DNA of 64,000 nucleotides from Allofrancisella guangzhouensis (GTDB lineage Bacteria; Pseudomonadota; Gammaproteobacteria; Francisellales; Francisellaceae): NCBI RefSeq assembly GCF_000815225.1, contig NZ_CP010427.1, positions 1,550,001 to 1,614,000 of the forward strand, read 5' to 3'. Shown piece by piece: positions 30,133 to 39,476 of this stretch (position 1 is its first letter; each line of letters starts with the position of its first letter). The notes under the pieces were generated by a model. It saw only the letters and a program-made list of their open reading frames with translations, ran no database searches and was not told where the DNA came from. The position numbers and the translations under genes were made by a program.

Positions 30133-32064
30133 CTATTCCCACCTAACTTCTATAAATTTTTCTTGGTTTTTTTCCTTCAAATGTTTTAAATTAGGGCATT
30201 TATTTGTATGAATCACAACTCCCTTTGAGACACTCATATACCCTTCAATTCGATCTGGATACATAGGTTGACAACATTTTGCAAACTCATATTTCATACC
30301 GTCAAACCCCGAGACTAGAACTTTCATACTCTCTGAATTTTGTAGCGGGCTTTTTTTAGTTTGCTGTTTTTTTATTAGTTTCTCCTCAGCAGAATAAGTA
30401 TCGATTATGTAGTTGACTATACTTTTTATACGTATACTACCATTTTCAATAGCCGCAAATAAACTATCAGCCAGTTGCATATTAAATTTATTAGCAACCT
30501 CAACAAAATTTATCTCCTTAAGATCATAACCTTTAAGCTCTTTTAAAAGCCTATCTTTACCAAGTGCTACGTTATCTTCTTTATTTTGCTCATTAAACCA
30601 CTTTATAACTCTTGATCTGTTGCGAGCTGAAGTTAGGTACCCTAAGTTTTCAGATGCCCAGTCTTTACTAGGATTTGGCTCTTTTTGAGTTAGTATCTCT
30701 ACTCTATCTCCTGTAGCCAGCTTAGTAGTTAAAGGTACAATTTTGTCATTTAATTTAGCCCCTTTTGTACGATGCCCTACCATAGTGTGGACAGAATATG
30801 CAAAGTCTAATACTGTTGATCCTTCCGCTAAATCTATAAGTTCATTAGCCGGTGTGAATACATATACCCGTCTATTTAATTCTTTGGATATTTTACTGAT
30901 ATCTTCATTAATTTCTTTTTCCCACTCAAGAAGTGATCTAAGCCAAGCTACCCTTGCCTCATAAGAAGCATCAAACTTAACTCCTTCTTTGTAACGCCAA
31001 TGTGCTGCAAAACCAAGTTCAGACTCTTCGTGCATTTTATGTGTTCTAATTTGTATCTCAAGATTTTGCCCATAAGCATTAACAACTGTATGTATAGATT
31101 TATACCCATTAGACTTAGGGCTTACTATATAATCACTAAACTCCTCAGGTATTGGTGAATATAGATCATTTACTTCTGCTAACACTTTATAGCACTCGTC
31201 AATGTTATTTGCTACGACTCTAATTGCTGTAATGTCAAAAAGCTTATCTATATCTTTATAGCCTTTATTTTTTAACTTCTTATATATACTATATATGTGT
31301 TTAACTCTACCTTGGACTCCTGCATCTAAGTTATATTTTTTCAATATGGTTTTTAGCTCTTCTGTAACTCTATATAAAAAATCCTCTCTTTGCTTACGAG
31401 TAGCCCCTAAACTTTTTGCAATCTGTTTATACTGTTGCGGTTCTAGAAAAAAGAAAGCTCTATCCTCTAGCTCCCATTTTATAGCACCTAAACCTAATCT
31501 ATTTGCTAATGGTGCATATACATCTAAAGTCTCTCTAGCTATAATTTGCTGAGTTTTATGACTCAAAGACTTTAAATGTCGGATAGTGCATAATTTATCA
31601 ACTATCTTTACTAAAACTATTCTGACATCTTCTATAATAGTCAAAAGCATTTTTCTAAATGTATCTATTTGCTCAAGGGATATACTATCTGAACGATATA
31701 TTCTGATAGCAGACATTTTACGTGTGCCTTGCAAGATTTTTAATACAGTATAGTTACAAGTCTCTGCTACTCCTTCATCACTAACATCGCCAAAATTGTA
31801 TAACTCATAAAGAATACCTGCAGCAACTGACTCTTCATCTGCTCTGATTTTAAAAAGTATATAAGCAATTTCTATAGCATATAAAAATGAACTAATACCT
31901 GTTGGGTGACGCGCTGAATCTGCACTTTTTACTTTTAACAATTCTAGCGCTGAACCTATAAGCTCAAACTTACCACCAGAATAAAAATTCTTTAGCTCTG
32001 TAATTAAAGCTTGATCATTTATCTGACCATCACTATCAAGTAATTTCGAATCAATAACTTGCAT
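30133..32064 (-). CDS. relA: (p)ppGpp synthetase RelA
   Basis: This encodes a RelA/SpoT family protein of about 643 residues. It has the HD-like region, the synthetase domain (GRVKHIYSIYKKLKNKGYKDIDKLFDITAIRVV around residue 240, with YKSIH), then TGS and C-terminal regulatory parts including CCQP near residue 608. The hydrolase signature HDxxED is lost (the aligned segment reads LLYELYNFGDV), as in RelA rather than SpoT. It would make ppGpp on starved ribosomes, but Francisella also has a bifunctional SpoT elsewhere. The start is either 32064 or 32073. It lies next to RNase P RNA. Confidence 0.9.
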   Translation of the reverse strand: MQVIDSKLLDSDGQINDQALITELKNFYSGGKFELIGSALELLKVKSADSARHPTGISSFLYAIEIAYILFKIRADEESVAAGILYELYNFGDVSDEGVAETCNYTVLKILQGTRKMSAIRIYRSDSISLEQIDTFRKMLLTIIEDVRIVLVKIVDKLCTIRHLKSLSHKTQQIIARETLDVYAPLANRLGLGAIKWELEDRAFFFLEPQQYKQIAKSLGATRKQREDFLYRVTEELKTILKKYNLDAGVQGRVKHIYSIYKKLKNKGYKDIDKLFDITAIRVVANNIDECYKVLAEVNDLYSPIPEEFSDYIVSPKSNGYKSIHTVVNAYGQNLEIQIRTHKMHEESELGFAAHWRYKEGVKFDASYEARVAWLRSLLEWEKEINEDISKISKELNRRVYVFTPANELIDLAEGSTVLDFAYSVHTMVGHRTKGAKLNDKIVPLTTKLATGDRVEILTQKEPNPSKDWASENLGYLTSARNRSRVIKWFNEQNKEDNVALGKDRLLKELKGYDLKEINFVEVANKFNMQLADSLFAAIENGSIRIKSIVNYIIDTYSAEEKLIKKQQTKKSPLQNSESMKVLVSGFDGMKYEFAKCCQPMYPDRIEGYMSVSKGVVIHTNKCPNLKHLKEKNQEKFIEVRWE

Positions 32065-32089
32065 AAACACCATTCTTATCTAAAAAAGT

Positions 32090-32494
32090 ACAAAGTTAAT
32101 CTATAAGCCGGGTTCTGTAGTAAACAGCCATTTATCTAGGCTTGCTGTCACCAACAAGCTCAAGCGACCTACCCTGCTACAATGCGAGCAACATTATAGT
32201 AGCACTATTTGGTCTTGCTTTAGATGGGGTTTGCAATGCCATTGAATGTTACCACCAATGCGGTGTGCTCTTACCACACCTTTTCACCCTTACCTTTTAC
32301 AAGGCGGTATATTTTCTGTTGCACTTTCCGTAGGCTCACGCCTCCCAGACGTTATCTGGCATCTTGCTCTATAAAGCCCGGACTTTCCTCACCTACTATA
32401 AATAAAACACAATAAACAAACTACAAAAAAACTACAGCTTATTATAATCAAAATGTTTTCTAATAGTAAAGCGCGACTGTCCGACTAACTTTGT
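32090..32494 (-). ncRNA. rnpB: RNase P RNA, class A
   Basis: Read on the minus strand, the 5' end shows AAAGTTAGTC..GGACAGTCGCGC, like E. coli GCTGACCAGACAGTCGCCGC, followed by GAGGAAAGTCCGGGCT, and the 3' end shows AGAACCCGGCTTATAG. The terminal helix P1 pairs AAAGTTAGTC (near 32483-32492) with GATTAACTTT (near 32092-32100). The length of about 405 nt is normal. The extended P3 arm is AT-rich. It processes tRNA 5' ends with the RnpA protein. It lies between relA and a small coiled-coil gene on the same strand. Confidence 0.93.
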
Positions 32495-32501
32495 AACTTT
32501 A

Positions 32502-32837
32502 TTAGCCTTGCCTAAGCTTAGCTAATTCAATCATGGTATTAGATTTTACAGAATTATATTCCTCCTGCAAAGTAACTATCTTAGCATTATAAGCTTTTTT
32601 TATCTTTATAAGCTCAGATCCGAGGTTTATTCTATCGTTATTTAGCTTTTTTCTATAATCATTGTACTGTTCTTGTAGCTGGATCCTATCGTATCTAACA
32701 GCCTGTATAAGCTTAAACAACTCTACTATGTCATTTGGATATTCATTTAGCCTATCAATACTAAAACTTTCTTGAGCTTGATGATTACAATCATTAAATT
32801 GATCACTGTGCTCCATATCAAAACTTGGTTTCTTCAT
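32502..32837 (-). CDS. Small coiled-coil protein of unknown function
   Basis: This encodes 111 residues. The N-terminal part is acidic and Asn-rich; residues about 45-108 form one long helix with many Glu, Gln, Lys and Asn and regular Leu/Ile positions, a probable coiled coil. No signal peptide or known domain is seen. It ends just next to the 5' end of RNase P RNA and lies 30 nt after the permease gene. Confidence 0.55.
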   Translation of the reverse strand: MKKPSFDMEHSDQFNDCNHQAQESFSIDRLNEYPNDIVELFKLIQAVRYDRIQLQEQYNDYRKKLNNDRINLGSELIKIKKAYNAKIVTLQEEYNSVKSNTMIELAKLRQG

Positions 32838-32867
32838 AAGGATATATAAGACTTAAATTTAATAAAA

Positions 32868-34073
32868 TTATATGTGTGCCAATCTACCAAAAGCTACCAA
32901 TAATTGCAATGCAATAATAGCTATTCCCGATAGTAATATAATAACAAGATATAACTTACTTAGCAAAAGGTTTCTTAATTCTCTATTTCTAAGTATCCAA
33001 ACCATAATAGCAGGCTGAATAATCAACAAAAAAGCTACAAAAATACTAGCGTAACCAAGAGCAGCTATAAAGCTGTTAACAAAGTATATAGCGAAAATCA
33101 ATGGTGGAGCTAACGTTATAACTAATGCTAACAATTTCTGAGATTTTTTAGAAAAATCAAGCTTATATAAATCCTTATTGAAAGAAAATAATGCTAGCGT
33201 AACCCCCAGAAATGAAGTTATAACGGCAAAATTTTCAAAGAGCTGAATAAATAATAAAGGTTTAGTTTGTCCCAACTCTCTATATGCTTGTGCTAAAGTT
33301 TGGGATTTGTTACTTAAGTCAATAAAACCATTAGTATCATATAAATTAACTGTGCCTAAAGTAGTAATAATCCAAACCATATATACTAGTAAAGGGGTTA
33401 ACGCTCCTATAGCTACTGTTTTTTTGAATACCTTGTCATTAACAAAGTAGTTCCTAATAGAAGGAATAACTATATGAAAACCGAAAGATGTTACTAATAT
33501 TGGAATAGCAAACCAGGCGTACTCAACACCTAAAGTTTTATTTTCTAATAAAGAACTTTTGATCTCAGGAGTAACAAAAACTACAAATAGTACAAACGCT
33601 AAAATTTTCAGACTCAAGAACAACTCATTAACTCGGAAAACAACTCGTACACCCTTGAATATAAAAAAACCAAAAACCGTACAAAATACGAACTTTGCAA
33701 TATTACTATCAGTTATTCCACACAAGCTAAATACATAGGTTTGAAAAAGTTGTCCTCCCATAAATATATAAGCTGTAAGTAAAGAATATAACAACAATAA
33801 GTAGAATAAAAAGTTCAGTATTCTGCCAAACCTACCTAATAAATTGTAGGTTATAGAATCCATATCTGTACCTAAAGGTTGTGATGTATTAGCCTCAACC
33901 ATAAGCATAGCTGTAGCAAACATAATAATCCAAACTAAAAATAGTAATGCTATAGCGTAGTTAAAACCAACAGCCGCCACAGCAAATGGTATACCAAGCA
34001 TTCCTGCGCCAACTGCTGTACCAGCTATTATAGCTATTGCGCCTAATTGTTTTACGATAGAAACTTCTTTCAT
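32868..34073 (-). CDS. Aromatic amino acid permease (HAAAP family)
   Basis: This is a 401-residue inner-membrane transporter with about eleven hydrophobic segments. The opening IAGTAVGAGMLGIPFA is the first-helix signature of Mtr/TnaB/TyrP-type tryptophan or tyrosine permeases. Substrate cannot be told from the sequence. A remnant of a paralogue lies near the rRNA operon at 59136. It is preceded by an A/T-rich region and followed by the coiled-coil gene on the same strand. Confidence 0.88.
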   Translation of the reverse strand: MKEVSIVKQLGAIAIIAGTAVGAGMLGIPFAVAAVGFNYAIALLFLVWIIMFATAMLMVEANTSQPLGTDMDSITYNLLGRFGRILNFLFYLLLLYSLLTAYIFMGGQLFQTYVFSLCGITDSNIAKFVFCTVFGFFIFKGVRVVFRVNELFLSLKILAFVLFVVFVTPEIKSSLLENKTLGVEYAWFAIPILVTSFGFHIVIPSIRNYFVNDKVFKKTVAIGALTPLLVYMVWIITTLGTVNLYDTNGFIDLSNKSQTLAQAYRELGQTKPLLFIQLFENFAVITSFLGVTLALFSFNKDLYKLDFSKKSQKLLALVITLAPPLIFAIYFVNSFIAALGYASIFVAFLLIIQPAIMVWILRNRELRNLLLSKLYLVIILLSGIAIIALQLLVAFGRLAHI

Positions 34074-34265
34074 GATTATCCCAAACGCTATCCAAACGTC
34101 AAATTATAACAACAAATAACTAATGTCACTAACAAAATCCAGCTATAAAACTTGTATTTATAAGTTAAACATCAGCAAAATAAATATTACACTAAATTCA
34201 TATTTACGAGGAATGAATATTCGAAGAAAAGCAATTTTTGAGCTTTTTTACCTTTATAGCTAACT

Positions 34266-34282
34266 AGTGTGCTTAACACACT
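34266..34282 (-). terminator. Possible weak hairpin downstream of the 874-residue gene
   Basis: AGTGTG-CTTAA-CACACT forms a 6 bp stem with a 5 nt loop, 14 nt past the stop of the large unknown gene on the minus strand. No clear T run follows, so intrinsic termination would be weak. Confidence 0.3.
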
Positions 34283-34296
34283 TTATGATTAACTAT

Positions 34297-36921
34297 CTAT
34301 AAGTATTCCTGATACGTATTGAAAATATATTCATATAACTTTTGAGCATTATTTTGGAATACTTCCCAAGATTCATTATATTTATTGTTGCTGGTTAATG
34401 GGTGCTGCTTAGTAGAAGCTCCATATGGTATTGATGACCCCAATAGTATCCATGGAACAAATTTCTCTTTTTTTGTTTGTACGTGTGTTTGTAAGGCATT
34501 CTTTACCCCTTTAGGCTCTCTTTCATCTATCCATGATGCAATGTTTAGCAGTCTGTCAATGCCGGTGGTTCCTCGGTTTTCCTCATAGTCTCTTTGAAAT
34601 TCTATTCCTACTGTTGGAACACAAAAATAGGCCATATATTCCATCATACCAGTTCTAACACCAGTTTGTACTACGCCCTTTGTTTTATTTTGCAGTTCTA
34701 GGATAAAATATGCTTGTTTGCACATGGTTGAACCATCCTTGTCATTTTTAAAAGGTTCTTTGTTCCATATTTGTGTAGCATCAATTACTTTATTTGAGAA
34801 TTCATATTTTTTATCATCTGGAAACCCCATATGTTCGTAGATTGGATCTCCCATGAAGACGATATTATAATTGTTTGATAAGCCTTCATAAAAATCTTTT
34901 AATTCTTTACACATCATATGGTGTAAATTCTTTTTACCGGTATTGTTATCACGTCCTTGCGCATTTTTGTCACACAGATCAAACAAGTTTGCTTCTTTTG
35001 TGATTTGATTGTTACCACCGTATTTGGTCTTTCGGAATTGTTCTAATTCTTCCCGGTTCATGCCTCGACTGATTACCACCAAAGTCCCTTTGTTTTGACT
35101 TAGTTGATTTTGTTGTAATAATGTGTCGATATATTTTGAAATATCATTCTTTGCGGTATCAGTTAAGCTTTCTTTCAGCTTATCCGTCATTGTATCTTTC
35201 ATATACTTTGCACCATTTTTGTCGATACTCTTTTTAATCATCTCATGCGCTTCTCCCACAGTTCTGGTAATACGTCTATTGTGCACACTAGCGTATTCCG
35301 CTATTTGCTCTAATGCAAGGTCTGTGCTTGTTTTATCTGATAATTGATTTTTGAGTATATCTTTATGAAATTTGTTCTGAAATTGATGATTTGATAATTG
35401 TTGATAGTAATATGTATGTTTTTCATTTTTGCCATCATCTGAGACAATAACAGTAGTATAATTACCAAAGTGATTGTTATCCCAGTCTAATCTAAGCGAT
35501 TTAATACGAGTTGCCACCTCTTCTTTAGATTCTTGTTCACTCTTATGTAGGTTTACACTCACCTCTTCGATGCTCCTTTCGAGAGAATCTAACTTTTCTT
35601 CTTCACTAGCAACAGCTTCAAGGGTTTTTTTATTCATTCTATTATCATAAAATTCTTTTTTAAGTTTTTCTATCGACACACCTAATTTTTCTTTCTGTAT
35701 TTTTTTTGATTTTTCAAACTCTGTTTTCTTGGTTTTTAATTCATTGATGTTTCTACTCTTGTCAGGATATTCTTCATCAAGAAATTGACTAGATCCCCCA
35801 ATGAAAATCGTGAAACGTGACACTGATCCATTTTCATTTAGTTTATGGAACGCTGTTTTTGCAAAGCCCATCCAAAAAGAGATATAACCCAAAAGTTTTC
35901 TGTATGAATTGTAATTAGTGATCATGATCAGGTCCACATTAGGATCTAGGATCATACACGTATTCACTGCATATCTATCACCACTTGTATCGATATGCAT
36001 CACTATGGCTTCACGATTATATTTGGTGTAACGCTGCATACCTTTATACATTGTTACAGATTGTTGCCAGGTATGGTCAAATTTAGGTAGTATACCTAAG
36101 CTATACGCCAGCTTTTGCGCGAGCATATTGGTTTTTGATGGACTAAGACTTCTAAATCCTGATAGAACTAAATTTACTATACGATTGAAGTACAACTCAA
36201 GCATATTTGTGTAATTAGCGTAAGAAAATTTTTGACTCTTTACTTCTTTGAATTTATTAAATTCTTCATAACTAAACCAATAATGTCCTTTTTCAAGCGG
36301 ACAAAGTGAGTAGATAGTCTCGATAAGCTTGACATTTTTACGAACATTGACAGATAGTAATTTTTCAAGGTCAAATTCCGGCATCATTAACCTAACTAAC
36401 ACAATTTCTACCATTAAAACTATTTTTTGCTTAAAATTTACTTCCTTAATTCTTTTATGATATTCTCCACATTGCTCATAATTCATCGTTTGACATAAAT
36501 CTAAAGATGTTTGAATCAAGCTAATTAATTCTATTACATATTTAAGGTAAGAGTTAAGCATACGCCTGTAATGTATATGTTTTAAGTATTCTAAATCTAT
36601 GTAATGCTTAAATCCGGAACACTTTAATTTCTCTTTTAAAAAAAGTGAACAGATAGTATCGATACTTTTAGGGATATTGCATGATTGTACTGTACTAAGA
36701 CCTACTATTTCTACTGTTCCAAATTGTACATTTGATTCTAGAGATATTAACTCCAACCTAGATTGTAAACTTTTAAGTACGATTTTCAGCGATTCAACCG
36801 ACATATTATAACCTGATTCTAAGATGTCTTGAAGCCGACTAGTTATTGATTTAGAGAATGGAAACTCTTCAAAACCAAATAAAGGAATAGCATGTATTTT
36901 AACATCATCCATTGTAATCAT
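34297..36921 (-). CDS. Large protein of unknown function (874 residues), candidate effector
   Basis: I do not recognise this protein. The ATG at 36921 follows a good GGAGG with 8 nt spacing; a TTG at 36936 lies before that site and is not the start. No signal peptide is seen. Residues about 1-330 are helical and Leu/Ile/Lys-rich; about 330-420 are an alpha/beta section (AIVMHIDTSGDRYAVN, RFTIFIGG); about 420-500 form a charged coiled coil (Lys/Glu); and the C-terminal 270 residues are alpha/beta. Near residue 740 the stretch QTGVRTGMMEYMAYFCVPTVG looks like the ligand-binding loop of GT-B glycosyltransferases (G-x-R-S/T-G then A-x-x-x-x-P-T). This is only a hint. Confidence 0.6.
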   Translation of the reverse strand: MITMDDVKIHAIPLFGFEEFPFSKSITSRLQDILESGYNMSVESLKIVLKSLQSRLELISLESNVQFGTVEIVGLSTVQSCNIPKSIDTICSLFLKEKLKCSGFKHYIDLEYLKHIHYRRMLNSYLKYVIELISLIQTSLDLCQTMNYEQCGEYHKRIKEVNFKQKIVLMVEIVLVRLMMPEFDLEKLLSVNVRKNVKLIETIYSLCPLEKGHYWFSYEEFNKFKEVKSQKFSYANYTNMLELYFNRIVNLVLSGFRSLSPSKTNMLAQKLAYSLGILPKFDHTWQQSVTMYKGMQRYTKYNREAIVMHIDTSGDRYAVNTCMILDPNVDLIMITNYNSYRKLLGYISFWMGFAKTAFHKLNENGSVSRFTIFIGGSSQFLDEEYPDKSRNINELKTKKTEFEKSKKIQKEKLGVSIEKLKKEFYDNRMNKKTLEAVASEEEKLDSLERSIEEVSVNLHKSEQESKEEVATRIKSLRLDWDNNHFGNYTTVIVSDDGKNEKHTYYYQQLSNHQFQNKFHKDILKNQLSDKTSTDLALEQIAEYASVHNRRITRTVGEAHEMIKKSIDKNGAKYMKDTMTDKLKESLTDTAKNDISKYIDTLLQQNQLSQNKGTLVVISRGMNREELEQFRKTKYGGNNQITKEANLFDLCDKNAQGRDNNTGKKNLHHMMCKELKDFYEGLSNNYNIVFMGDPIYEHMGFPDDKKYEFSNKVIDATQIWNKEPFKNDKDGSTMCKQAYFILELQNKTKGVVQTGVRTGMMEYMAYFCVPTVGIEFQRDYEENRGTTGIDRLLNIASWIDEREPKGVKNALQTHVQTKKEKFVPWILLGSSIPYGASTKQHPLTSNNKYNESWEVFQNNAQKLYEYIFNTYQEYL

Positions 36922-37066
36922 TAATTTTACCTCCAATTATTATTTGATAACAAATCACTCATGATTGCTCAAGAATGATACAAAAAATAAACATTGAAAA
37001 TAATATGTTAAATTGACTGCTCTTATTAAATATAAACAGCATCTGGATTTCTATGGGAGGTTATGT

Positions 37067-37144
37067 ATGTCTAAGAACACGAGCCTCCTTAGAGAGATTC
37101 GAATCAAGTCAAGAGATGTTAAAAATAGATCTTTAACGAATTAA
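37067..37144 (+). CDS. Possible 25-residue peptide gene
   Basis: A good ribosome binding site (GGGAGG) lies 7 nt before the ATG, and the 25-residue product is rich in Arg, Lys, Ser and Leu (starts MSKNTSLLREIR). It is not recognised. It could be a leader peptide, a chance ORF or a remnant of a lost gene in the spacer between the large unknown gene and cbpA. Confidence 0.25.
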   Translation: MSKNTSLLREIRIKSRDVKNRSLTN

Positions 37145-37242
37145 TTACACATAGTGCTGATTTCTCTACTATCATCTCAATTATGTGGTTTATAGAGATA
37201 GTTTCAATAATTAAATAGTAAAACATCACTGTTAACAAAACG

Positions 37243-38172
37243 CTAACTTCTAGGATCAAAATCCATTTTCTCTTTCATTTGACGATAAAACTCTTTTTTG
37301 TCTTCCGTATCTGCTAAAGGTAATTTAACATCATATACTATATAAAAATCTCCGCCAGCAAGACCTTTGCCTTTTATACGCATTTTACGCCCAGATTGTG
37401 TACCTTCTGGTACTTTCATCTTTTTTTTACCAAAGGGGGTATCTATCTCTAAAGTTGTTCCAAGAGCTGCTTCCCACGGTGCTACACTCACATGCTCATA
37501 GACATCATTGTCATCAATTTCATAGTTTTTATGCGCAATAACCTCTATTTTTATATATAAGTCACCACTAGGAGCATTTACACCTTTTCCATTTGCACCC
37601 TTACCTTTTAGTCTAAGTTTCTTACCATTTCCAATGGCTTCAGGAACGTTTACCTCTACAGTTTTATGTTGCATGGTTGGCATACCATTCGCGCCCACTT
37701 CTTGATAACTATAAGAAACTGTTCGCCTACCACCTTTGATAGCTTCCTCGACATTCAAACGTAAAGATACTGTCATATCCTCGCCTTTTACTGCTTTTGA
37801 CTGTCCTCCACCAAACCCTCTTGCCCCACTACTAGCACTACCAAATAAATCCCCAAAGATATCACCTAGATCCTCAAAGTTAAAACTTTGTGAACTTGAA
37901 CTTGCTCCAGAAAACCCACTAAAGCCGCCTTGACCTCCAAAACCACTTTGTTGTATTTTGTCCCAATTCTCACCATAATTATCATACAGGGTTCTCTTTT
38001 CTTTATCTTTAAGAACTTCATACGCCTTTTGAATTTCTTTGAATTTTTCTTCAGCTCCAGCTTCTTTGTTTACATCTGGATGATATTTTTTTGCTAACCT
38101 CCTATATGCTTTTTTTAAATCAGCATCAGAACAATCTCTACTTACTCCTAACAATGAATAATAATCCGCCAT
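37243..38172 (-). CDS. cbpA: DnaJ-family co-chaperone CbpA
   Basis: This encodes 309 residues with an N-terminal J domain (HPD in KKYHPDVNK near residue 31), a Gly/Phe/Ser-rich linker (about 75-125) and two C-terminal substrate-binding domains ([17 protein letters not shown] and [17 protein letters not shown]). The zinc fingers of DnaJ are absent, so this is the CbpA class. It stimulates DnaK; in E. coli CbpA also binds curved DNA. The gene is monocistronic with AT-rich flanks. Confidence 0.92.
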   Translation of the reverse strand: MADYYSLLGVSRDCSDADLKKAYRRLAKKYHPDVNKEAGAEEKFKEIQKAYEVLKDKEKRTLYDNYGENWDKIQQSGFGGQGGFSGFSGASSSSQSFNFEDLGDIFGDLFGSASSGARGFGGGQSKAVKGEDMTVSLRLNVEEAIKGGRRTVSYSYQEVGANGMPTMQHKTVEVNVPEAIGNGKKLRLKGKGANGKGVNAPSGDLYIKIEVIAHKNYEIDDNDVYEHVSVAPWEAALGTTLEIDTPFGKKKMKVPEGTQSGRKMRIKGKGLAGGDFYIVYDVKLPLADTEDKKEFYRQMKEKMDFDPRS

Positions 38173-38632
38173 TTAGTTTAAACTCCCAACTGTCATTTAT
38201 TGCATGTACTAATTATAATTATTTTAACAAAGTAATGTACAAAAGTACCGTTCTATAATTATTTATATGTGCACTTTACCTGTAATTCAACAATACCCCA
38301 GCCCCGCGGCTATAACAACATACTTTCAAACTAAATATAGGTGTCTATATACAATCTAGCATTACATATGTTTAACCTTACCACCTATAAGTAAGGTCAT
38401 TTTTATCAAAAACAAGCGGGTATTACCTGAGAGACAAAACTTTTTCCTTCTTGTCTTGATTAAGCTATAAACAAACTTTATTTTTGGTCAAAAAAGAGTT
38501 GTTTTGGCGTTATTTTCCATTCTCAGCAAAAATCTAAAATATCACAAAAATTTAATTTAATTAATATAAAGTATTTACTTTTTTAATTTTATTTTGCAAA
38601 ATTAATTAATATTAAACAAATTTATAAAAAAG
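38173..38632. other. 460 nt intergenic region between divergent genes
   Basis: It lies between cbpA (minus) and a secreted-protein gene (plus) and should contain both promoters. Except for a GC-rich patch (CCCCAGCCCCGCGGC near 38296) it is AT-rich. I see no tRNA, no believable ORF, and no riboswitch with full conserved cores. Confidence 0.35.
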
Positions 38633-39451
38633 ATGCGTAAATTTATATTATCACTTGCTTGCATCTGCTCTTTAAATGCAGCTTATAGTGAAGATTCGAT
38701 AATTGACTTATATTTTGTGAATGATACTAAAGAATCTATAGATTTTGGTTTATCAGTCATAAGTGGTGGTATTGATGCTTCAAATAAGCATGAAGACTCT
38801 ATCGAGAGGGCTAATATCGGAAAAATAATTAGAGCTGTCCGCGTCTATAATTTTTCACGTATAAATACAACCATGTTGAATAATTATAATTATTATTTAG
38901 CTGGTCAAAAATCGCCTCCATATCAATATTTACAAAGAAGCGGTTATAAAGACTACATATCCTTTTATGTATTAAAAAAAAGTGACGGAAAGGTATATAG
39001 ACTACACCAAAAACTTGTTGGCGGTTATTGTAACCTTGATGAAAAAGATAGTCCAACAATTTATAAGTATACTGGAGATAAGCTTTATGTAATACCAAAT
39101 AGTACTTCTGAATGTTCTTTTACATTAGTAGAAGATGGGTACCCACAACCTGAATCTAGGGGAGGAGATACAAACCTTCTTTCTTCTTCTCCACCTTTGG
39201 TAATCACCCCTGATAACCCTACAGGTGACTTAAACAACTCGGTAAGTAACTTAACTAATTCTACAGAAAATGTTACTAACAATACAGATTCTAGCAATAA
39301 AGTTACATATTTAGACCAATCAGATACATCAATAGATGCAGAAGATGGTAAAGCTAACTTTCAAATCGAGTTACAAAAAAATCCAGACCTAGAGCAGCAA
39401 CTAGATGATGAATACTTTGCCATAACTGGTGTACATAGAGCTAAAGCTTAA
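38633..39451 (+). CDS. Exported protein of unknown function
   Basis: This encodes 272 residues with a Sec signal peptide (about residues 1-19, ending AYS). The mature part has a beta-rich domain (about 25-170) with a few Tyr- and Asn-rich strands and two or three cysteines, then a linker very rich in Asn, Ser and Thr (about 190-230), and an acidic end. It lies 25 nt before the aerolysin-like gene and is probably cotranscribed. It could be a partner or an independent secreted protein. No domain is recognised. Confidence 0.65.
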   Translation: MRKFILSLACICSLNAAYSEDSIIDLYFVNDTKESIDFGLSVISGGIDASNKHEDSIERANIGKIIRAVRVYNFSRINTTMLNNYNYYLAGQKSPPYQYLQRSGYKDYISFYVLKKSDGKVYRLHQKLVGGYCNLDEKDSPTIYKYTGDKLYVIPNSTSECSFTLVEDGYPQPESRGGDTNLLSSSPPLVITPDNPTGDLNNSVSNLTNSTENVTNNTDSSNKVTYLDQSDTSIDAEDGKANFQIELQKNPDLEQQLDDEYFAITGVHRAKA

Positions 39452-39476
39452 TTTATTAATAAAGGTAGGTAACCAT

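Noticed and set aside
32142..32415. Two plus-strand ORFs of 63 codons
   Set aside because: They are antisense to RNase P RNA, which explains the sequence fully.
38400..38470. A possible riboswitch (ACCTGAGAG near 38426)
   Set aside because: The short match to TPP or glycine riboswitch cores is not backed by the other conserved blocks or helices.
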